From positions 1 to 64,000 of the forward strand of contig BAAHQB010000042.1 in assembly GCA_054601695.1 (NCBI GenBank): DNA of 64,000 nucleotides, written 5' to 3'. A program made the translations under genes and the position numbers. The notes under the pieces were generated by a model. It saw nothing but the letters and a program-made list of their open reading frames with translations, made no database searches and had not been told where the DNA came from. The stretch is from Amorphochlora amoebiformis. Taxonomy: Eukaryota; Cercozoa; Chlorarachniophyceae. Each line of letters starts with the position of its first letter. Within the stretch, counting starts at the first letter, position 1. Shown in pieces: positions 29,548 to 64,000 of the stretch.

Positions 29548-29759
29548 CGCGGGTTGACGCCGTCACCTCACCAATCTCGGGGGACTCTCTTGAAATTTTT
29601 CTCCAATATGTGAAACCGGTATTGTCCGGGATTTCTCGCCCATAAGAAATAACCGGTATTTCATATCTCTGCGCATCTCTACTGTCTCACATCGGTCTCG
29701 CGTGACGGCAAGCAAGGGTTGAGCTTCTGTGTGGTTGTTGGTAGTAGTTTGAGGCGAAT
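29548..29759. promoter_or_regulatory. Bidirectional promoter between ARMH3-like and DNAJ genes
   Basis: Only 212 bp separate the two divergent start codons, so both 5' UTRs and promoters must share it. CCAAT occurs at about 29,570 and 29,601. There is no obvious TATA box and, unusually for this window, no microsatellite. Confidence 0.6.
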
Positions 29760-35160
<5,401 letters not shown>

Positions 35161-35870
35161 CACAAATTTAACCTTTCACACGTCGCTCTTTAAACTTAGT
35201 ATCATAAATTATAATTCCAGTGTCATGTAGATGCACTAGATCTAGATAGGCCGCAAAGACAGAAGTGAAATCGATACTCTAGACTATATAATAGATCATC
35301 GGTAATTAATATATTGAATTATCTAGATTTTACCAGATATTCTCTAGATTCTAGATATTCTCTAGTCTATTGCTTAATTTGCTTCATCATTCATATTAAT
35401 TTACTAGATTGATGTACTATGATAATAGATCTATAGCTATAGGTGATATATACGGCATATAACAACTAGTAACTGAATAGTACTAGCTCATCTAGACTCT
35501 AGAGCTAAGTCTGGATCATAGTGGAATCGATTTAATACTCCTTGGTCTTCATTTAACTAGGAAAAATTATTTCAAATAGAATAAGCCTGAGTCATAATCA
35601 ACTAGATATGACCCTTACTTCACAGATGGGCATGATCATGAGTCGATACTCTATATAGATTGCCTATATACATAGTGATATTCTCTAAATAAAGATCGAT
35701 AAGAACGTTTTACGATCATGTGACATGTAAAAACTAAGTTGTAGCGGCTCAACCGTTCAATATTGGCAAGATCTGATGTAGTTGTAGGTTTGTAGCGATC
35801 GAGCCGCATGTGGCGCTGATCACGACTCAAGATCTGATCAGGCTAATTGTGCCATTCATGCATCGGATAC
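35161..35870. other. CTAG/GATC-rich intergenic sequence
   Basis: AT-rich sequence studded with TAGATCTA and CTAGAT motifs, downstream of the DNAJ stop codon. No coding signal. Similar composition recurs at 47.4-48.1 kb and 60.5-61.3 kb, each time between convergent genes. Confidence 0.6.
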
Positions 35871-35888
35871 GGGATCACTGTACATGTA

Positions 35889-36310
35889 CAGTGGCGTGAC
35901 TCGCGTCCAGGCCGCGCCTTTGCCGAGGTGGAAGGCCAGAGATTGGGATCAGGATATGTAAGAGAAGATATTCAGATATCTACCGAAAAAATCAATTGAT
36001 CTTCTTCGTGAGGTTACGCTATGTCACGCTTGACTGTACAGCTCTCCTGGATTACACTCCGGGAAAAATCCACAGTGCAATGCGGTCACGAGGCTCTAGG
36101 TTTCCCGGAAGGACGGGACGGGTTCGCGGGTTCGAGGAAAGAGGATAAAAGATATCGGCGTGTGTATGCGACACATTCTTTTTTTTTTACATCTGTGTAT
36201 CCACCCCCCCTTTCCTCAACCGAAAAAATGAGGGAGAAAATGGCATCGATTCAGGTTCAGGTTCAGGTTCAGGTTCAGGTTCAGGTTCACGTTCAGGTTC
36301 GGAAATGACG
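35889..36310 (+). other. Coding-like island, unrecognised
   Basis: A GC-rich island. One reading joins TGGCGTGACTCG...GGATAT (35,891-35,957, acceptor ACAG, donor GTAAGA) to an open frame from 36,047 (LSWITLREKSTVQCGHEAL...) that ends in a GTTCAG array (36,248-36,300). Two other frames of the first segment also look coding-like, so the evidence is weak. No domain is recognised. Confidence 0.22.
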
Positions 36311-36419
36311 TGGGGTGAACCCATTTCCGCCGATTATCTGTTCTTCTGCATTGTTTTCCTTCATTTGTCGCTACAATTCAATACCAAGGGGATGGCCTTG
36401 TTTTGGGGCTATTTTTATG

Positions 36420-36421
36420 CA

Positions 36422-36473
<52 letters not shown>

Positions 36474-36537
36474 TTAATGTTATTTTTATAATCAGTCTTC
36501 TACTAAATACATGTTTCAATGTATATATATCATATAT

Positions 36538-36596
<59 letters not shown>

Positions 36597-36641
36597 CACA
36601 TATAGGCATATATATATATATATATATAAATATATACATAC

Positions 36642-36674
<33 letters not shown>

Positions 36675-37200
36675 ATATATATATATAAGTAATAATGTAA
36701 ATATATATACACACACATATATATATATATATTATATACATATATATATATATATACATATATATTTAATACATTGTGCAATACGGTAAGGCACAATGAC
36801 AAGTGGGTAAGTGGCATATATGATGGTTCCCGACAACTCACATTCAAAGGCGAGATTCAGGTGTAATTGTGTAATATATTCTACCTCACACGTGACTTGT
36901 GCAACAAATCTTATCCTGAGTCGTCACACAGGGGAACATGTGTCCTCACTACCCATACCCCTCTTACGCACTCTTGCAACTCGTAGCTGAAACCCGTCCA
37001 CACGTCAATTTATCGCCAAACCCGTCCACAACTGCACAAGTGAATGGAATCACGTGCTCTCACACTCGTAAACCTCCAGATCCGCCACTACACGTGTCTG
37101 CAATTCAGCCAGAAACACCAAAGAACACGCAGACCAGAAACACCTAAGAACACGCAGACCCGCCCGCCCCCACAAGTGAACACATGACAATCGGCCCTTT
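36420..37200. other. AT microsatellite and unannotated sequence
   Basis: (AT)n tracts to about 36,770, then about 430 bp of ordinary complexity with no supported exon. Frames present lack splice context or recognisable motifs. Confidence 0.5.
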
Positions 37201-37272
37201 TCCACCAAGTTAGGGCGGATTTTCATATCTAGAGGAAGTGCACCCGAATACCATTGCCATGCAGTCTCTCAA

Positions 37273-41493
<4,221 letters not shown>

Positions 41494-41659
41494 AAGTATT
41501 CCAAATACAACAGTATGTAATATGTATTCAAAATAGACCATACATGCATATGTGTTCAAAACAGGGCATACATGCATTTGTATTGAAAATAGAGCATACA
41601 TTTCGAAAGAGAGCATATATCCACACAGAGAGCATATATCCACACACATGGTATGGTAG
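41494..41659. promoter_or_regulatory. Short divergent intergenic region
   Basis: 166 bp between the start codons of the small gene (-) and the Cys-motif gene (+). It contains three diverged repeats of a unit of about 40 bp with GCATACATGCAT. No TATA box is evident. Its function as a shared promoter is inferred from position. Confidence 0.45.
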
Positions 41660-54690
<13,031 letters not shown>

Positions 54691-55195
54691 GGTGGTTGGG
54701 TTTTTTGTTGGTTTAGTCGAGCTTGCTGTTTGCACGGCTGAGAGCCTTAAAAGCGGGGCAATTGATGAGCGGTGTACGGTGCGAATTGTACGCAATGGGT
54801 TCTGATGGTTGGTTCTTTCCTTAGCCCAGCGGGACTCAAAGCGGGACTCAAAGGGACCGAACGGGACCGAACGGGACCGATAGAGGCAAGTGTCAGGAGG
54901 ACTTGGATTATGACAAATCCCGACCTGGATGACGAGGATATCCCATTGTTTCACCTAAATTCCATCATAAATTCCAGAACTTTCAACGGAAATAACCTCT
55001 AAAACTATTCGCGTAGAAGTTGTGACTGGGGTGTCCCTGGGATGTCCATAAATCAATCCTGCGGTCACCGCATTTCTCGCAGTAAATTTAAGCTCCCAGC
55101 CCGAAAAAGTTTTCGCGCAAGTTTTCCAGCTGGCGTCGTCGGCGTTCGAATCCAGAAGCGTCTTGGACGCCTTCCAGGCCGCTTACAAGTCAAGC
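54691..55195. promoter_or_regulatory. Divergent promoter region, JmjC and CARS genes
   Basis: About 505 bp between the two start codons. It has two copies of AGCGGGACTCAA followed by three copies of GGGACCGAA/T (54,841-54,882), a compact repeat that could be a regulatory cluster. A 31-codon plus-strand ORF (54,910-55,005, MTNPDLDDEDIPLF...) may be a uORF or an alternative first exon of CARS. Repeat-poor, like the other short divergent spacers. Confidence 0.5.
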
Positions 55196-60309
<5,114 letters not shown>

Positions 60310-61412
60310 ATCATGGACTGACGCATGCGCTTGTGACCTAGGTGCTAGAGGAGCGAAAATTTCACAATTTCAATATATTTTTAATAATCATCATCACGAC
60401 ATGTGCGATAGAGATATCCTAGATTGTGAATCTCCAACACAACTCCCACCCAATTTAGACACACTGGAAAAGATGGAAACTAGGAAACACTGTTGAAACA
60501 TAGTACATGTGTAAAATACGGAATTAGTAGCGGCATGTTAGTAGGTACGTACCTAGGTCTAGAGGTACGCACGTATGTCTAGATATACGTATACATATTA
60601 GGTACGCATGTTATCATGTTCTAGATGTTGGTGCGTATGTTTGTTAGGTTTGATACGTATGTAAGTATGTTGGTACGTATGTGCGCACGTTAATCTAGTT
60701 AATGCGTACGTATGTGGGTACGCATGCAGATATACGCATGATGATACAAACGTTGATACTCTAGTCTAGGCTGCGCACATACTAGACATAAGTACTAGAA
60801 CTAGTAGAAGTACGTCTAGTACGTATGGGTTAACTTACCCGGTTAAGTGGACTCTAGACTATCTAGACTATAGATCTATATAGTATCATACGGTCTCATT
60901 ATTAGTCGATTAAAATAACTCGCGGTGTTTAGCGAAGTTAATACCAGAATAGGACTACTAACTAGTGGTCTATAGCATCATCGTTGTCTAGGTTGTTCTA
61001 GTCTTTGTGCCAACAAGATCTAGAAGATCATGTATCTAGTGTATATCTATCTAGTCTATCTCTAGTATCTACTAGATCTACTAGATCTAATTATATCTAG
61101 TACTGAGTAATCTACTGGATCTAGCTAGAGTAATAGACTAGTACTTGTAAAAATACTAGTTATCTCTAGATTTGTCTAGCATATACTAGATCTAGTAGAT
61201 ATACCCTAGTTACATTCTAGTAGTTCTAGTAGTTACCGAATGAATATCTAGAATATACTTATACTAGGTATATACTACTAGACTAATTCAAGTTATTATC
61301 GAGAATATCTAGAATATTGTAGATATTCTAGATATTAATCTGGATTAATACATCGTAGAAGAAAATTCTAGAAATTGGGAATTGATATAAGTTTAGTGAT
61401 GATGTTTTTACT
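60310..61412. other. Convergent intergenic region, CTAG-rich
   Basis: Between the CARS and AGC-kinase stop codons. First about 200 bp of ordinary 3' flank, then TACGTATGT-rich sequence (60,535-60,720), then dense CTAGATCTAGTAGA-type motifs to 61,350. No gene is seen. The CTAG density is striking compared with the genes. Confidence 0.65.
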
Positions 61413-61600
61413 TTAATGGAGCCGATGACAGTCGGTATCAACCGGATGACAGTCGGTATACGAAAACTCTGGACACTTATTTCTAGTATTTATTTTATCT
61501 CGTGTGCCGCAGTCGGTGTATGTATGTATACCCGAGTATTCTACCCAAGAATTGCAACACGAAAAAAAATGCGCTATCTATCAATCGTAAGGCTATACTC

Positions 61601-61690
<90 letters not shown>

Positions 61691-61781
61691 CACAAATATG
61701 TATGTATATATTACGCAAAGATACATGCATATAATAAGCCTATTGCTTTCCCAGCTCCTGCTCGTCTTTGTATGTAAAGCC

Positions 61782-61824
<43 letters not shown>

Positions 61825-61865
61825 TATACATGTATATGTGTATATATGTGTATATATTGTACATA

Positions 61866-61920
<55 letters not shown>

Positions 61921-62017
61921 ACACATACATACATATACATATACATATATAAATGTATGTTCTGTTATAAATGCGTATCTTTAAAAGCAAGAATATATAC
62001 TTCACATTACATTATTT

Positions 62018-62081
<64 letters not shown>

Positions 62082-62808
62082 TTTATGTATGTCCATCTCT
62101 CTCTCCCCTCCCTATCTCCACTCTCTCTCCTCTTTCTCCTCTTTCTCTTTCTCCTCTTTCCTCTCTCCTCTTTCTCTTTCTCTCTCTCCTCTTTCTCTTC
62201 CTCTCTCTCTCTCTCTCTCGGTGTGGAGATATCTGCCTCTCTGTCTCTCTGTCTCTCACGGTGTTGATGATATTCGTTCCTCAGTGTTGATGTCTCTCTG
62301 TGTGACAGTTTCCGTGTGTGTGTACCGGGAAAGGCAGCTTGAGCGTCCTCTGAGGCTAGCTGACTCTTATCCATGGGTGTCTCTCGCGGGAGTTCCCTAG
62401 AGGCGTAAAATAATGCTCACGCCCATCGCGTGGGAAGCGATCTTCATTTGTATGTTAGAAACACTACACATACATACACACATGCGCATATAATATATAT
62501 ATATATATATATGTAAATATATATATATATATATATGAAGTATTGCGTACATACCTGAGGAAGTCTGGGTCAACATTAATGGTGTCCTTAAGCCCTTCCT
62601 CCTAATTAGCAATATACATACACATACACATCACAAAGGCCTAATTAAGCAATATACATATACATACACATCACAAAGGCCTAATTAAGCAATATACATA
62701 TACATACACATCACAAAGGCCTAATTAAGCAATATACATATACATACACATCACAAAGGCCTAATTAAGCAATATACATATACATACGCATCACAAAGGC
62801 CTAATTAT

Positions 62809-62859
<51 letters not shown>

Positions 62860-62984
62860 GTATATGAACTCCCGGTGAATATTAATTGGATCCGAAACCC
62901 CTTCCTCGTAATCATTAATATTATTATTATTATTACTATTATTATTATTATTGTTATTATTATATAATATATATATATATATAT

Positions 62985-63019
<35 letters not shown>

Positions 63020-63078
63020 CATTCTCAGGTACAAAAGGAGGCTTTATCTTCTTATCAAGTGCGAGTTTCCAGTCTATT

Positions 63079-63143
<65 letters not shown>

Positions 63144-63529
63144 CATATACATATGCACATACATATATATATATATATAAAGGTTGTATACATAAATATT
63201 TATGTACTATAGATTTATAAAAAAAAAGCGCTAACAAACGACATGGCACACACAGAAGTAGCACACGTAAACAGCTCACACAATGACAAGACATATTTTC
63301 GTATCTTCTAGATGTGCATGCGGCTTCTCATCATGTTCTAGATATTATCCCGAATTCTCATGGGGTTCCATCACTGCTTCGACACGTGTGTTTTGTATAT
63401 TATATCATGAGAGCCGCTCATGGTTTTTGTGGGTTGGGATGTGTTCTCTACCTTGAAGTAATCCATGGCTTTAACCTCCGAGGCTCCACTGGATGCGCCC
63501 AGCCGGGTTTTTCCATTTTTGTCCAAAAG
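61413..63529 (-). CDS. AGC-family protein kinase, C-terminal part (S6K/RSK/SGK group)
   Basis: Five short exons in phase on the minus strand: 63,529-63,452; 63,080-63,021; 62,601-62,555; 62,396-62,326; 61,468-61,413, giving 103 aa. They spell the end of an AGC kinase domain and its regulatory tail: [15 protein letters not shown] (the conserved RLG of the C-lobe), [28 protein letters not shown] (IDW...IKPPF), [10 protein letters not shown], a turn motif ETPMDKS, and a hydrophobic motif FPEFSY followed by a short tail. TP and FxxFSY are phosphorylation sites for activating kinases in this family (TORC2/TORC1, PDK1 docking). The kinase domain must continue beyond the right edge; a possible further exon ends at a GTATGT donor near 63,905, but its frame is unclear. 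The gene is invisible to simple ORF searches because every exon is under 80 nt. Confidence 0.82.
62602..62812 (-). repeat. 40-bp array of 3' splice-site copies (AGC kinase)
   Basis: Five near-identical units with, in minus sense, TATATGTATATTGCTTAATTAG|GC. The real acceptor of the exon at 62,601 reads TATTGCTAATTAG|GAGG, so each unit carries a copy of that intron end. Confidence 0.85.
62866..62912 (-). pseudogene. Decayed duplicate of AGC-kinase tail exon
   Basis: In minus sense this reads [14 protein letters not shown], in line with [14 protein letters not shown] of the exon at 62,601-62,555. Where the functional copy has CTCAG|GTATGT this one has TTCAT|ATACAT, so its donor is lost. It lies just beyond the 40-bp array, as if the array and the duplicate arose from the same tandem duplication. 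Confidence 0.65.
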
Positions 63530-63774
63530 CTAGTCGTGTGGTTTCAAGCAGGGTCAGGCTCGGATGAGACAAGGAATTACAAGGGTTACTGGTTTTCTTT
63601 CTTGGGGTTCAATAGTTGTCACTTATTATTGTCGTTTTAGAATACGCGCACTAAACTTTCTTTCATTACTGTTGTCGACACATATGATATAATTACGCCT
63701 ACATGTATCCGCATTGTGAAGTCATTTTTTATACTAGTTTTTCCATTGTGCGCACGCACGCATACATTTGTACG

Positions 63775-63830
<56 letters not shown>

Positions 63831-63839
63831 ATTTTTATA

Positions 63840-63889
<50 letters not shown>

Positions 63890-64000
63890 TATTTTACATA
63901 CCCGAGTAAAGAAGAGTCTTCCTTCCGTAGACATGCCTACAGTCAAGTGAATAGTATACTGAACAAAAGTCAATCATATACTAAACAAGTGAATAGTATA
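63530..64000. other. Right-edge intron sequence of the AGC kinase
   Basis: Ordinary intron-like sequence to 63,770, two (AT)n tracts (63,780-63,886), then a short exon-like segment ending in the donor GTATGT (minus) at about 63,904. The plus-strand frame at 63,314-63,640 runs antisense over a kinase exon and is probably not a gene. Confidence 0.4.

Noticed and set aside
63314-63640. Plus-strand 108-aa ORF
   Set aside because: It is antisense to the AGC-kinase exon at 63,452-63,529 and has no recognisable motif.

Overview
This window is a eukaryotic chromosome end. Base 1 lies in a (CCCTAA)n telomere, that is TTAGGG on the G-strand running outward. One complete nuclear rDNA unit follows about 4 kb further in. 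The protein genes have spliceosomal GT-AG introns and code for eukaryotic-type cytosolic, ER and Golgi proteins. The TTAGGG repeat, a metazoan/fungal-like ARMH3 and a DNAJB12/14-type protein suggest an opisthokont, perhaps a unicellular holozoan such as an ichthyosporean. That placement is an inference and I cannot name the species.

Layout: 1-1,740 telomere plus degenerate and variant telomeric repeats; 1,741-3,480 GC-rich remnant of a tyrosine-recombinase element; 3,484-5,400 GA/AT microsatellites and short tandem arrays; 5,414-11,040 rDNA on the minus strand, so transcription runs toward the telomere; 11,041-12,120 rDNA upstream spacer with a direct duplication; 12,200-19,800 a gene-poor block of AT/AC microsatellites, minisatellites and three copies of a dispersed GGAGATC-rich module. 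From 19.8 kb genes alternate strictly in orientation: ARMH3-like (-), DNAJB12/14-like (+), an unrecognised small gene (-), an unrecognised Cys-motif gene (+), a membrane-anchored JmjC/cupin protein (-), cysteinyl-tRNA synthetase (+), and the 3' end of an AGC kinase gene (-) that runs off the window. Three head-to-head pairs are separated by only 212, 166 and about 505 bp.

Most genes had to be assembled from exons of 30-300 nt separated by introns made largely of (AT)n and minisatellites. Every join I give keeps phase and uses GT...AG. There is no operon logic; what links the genes is shared intron behaviour. The most interesting observation is that many minisatellites contain copies of the adjoining gene's own splice site. 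At ARMH3-like exon 4, AGC-kinase exon 3 and exon 5 of the small gene, arrays of 3' splice-site copies precede the exon. At DNAJ exon 4 and exons 3 and 4 of the small gene, arrays of 5' splice-site copies follow it. In the AGC kinase a whole exon has a decayed second copy. This looks like repeated slippage or duplication at exon-intron boundaries that leaves trains of decoy splice sites. No CRISPR, phage or bacterial system is present.
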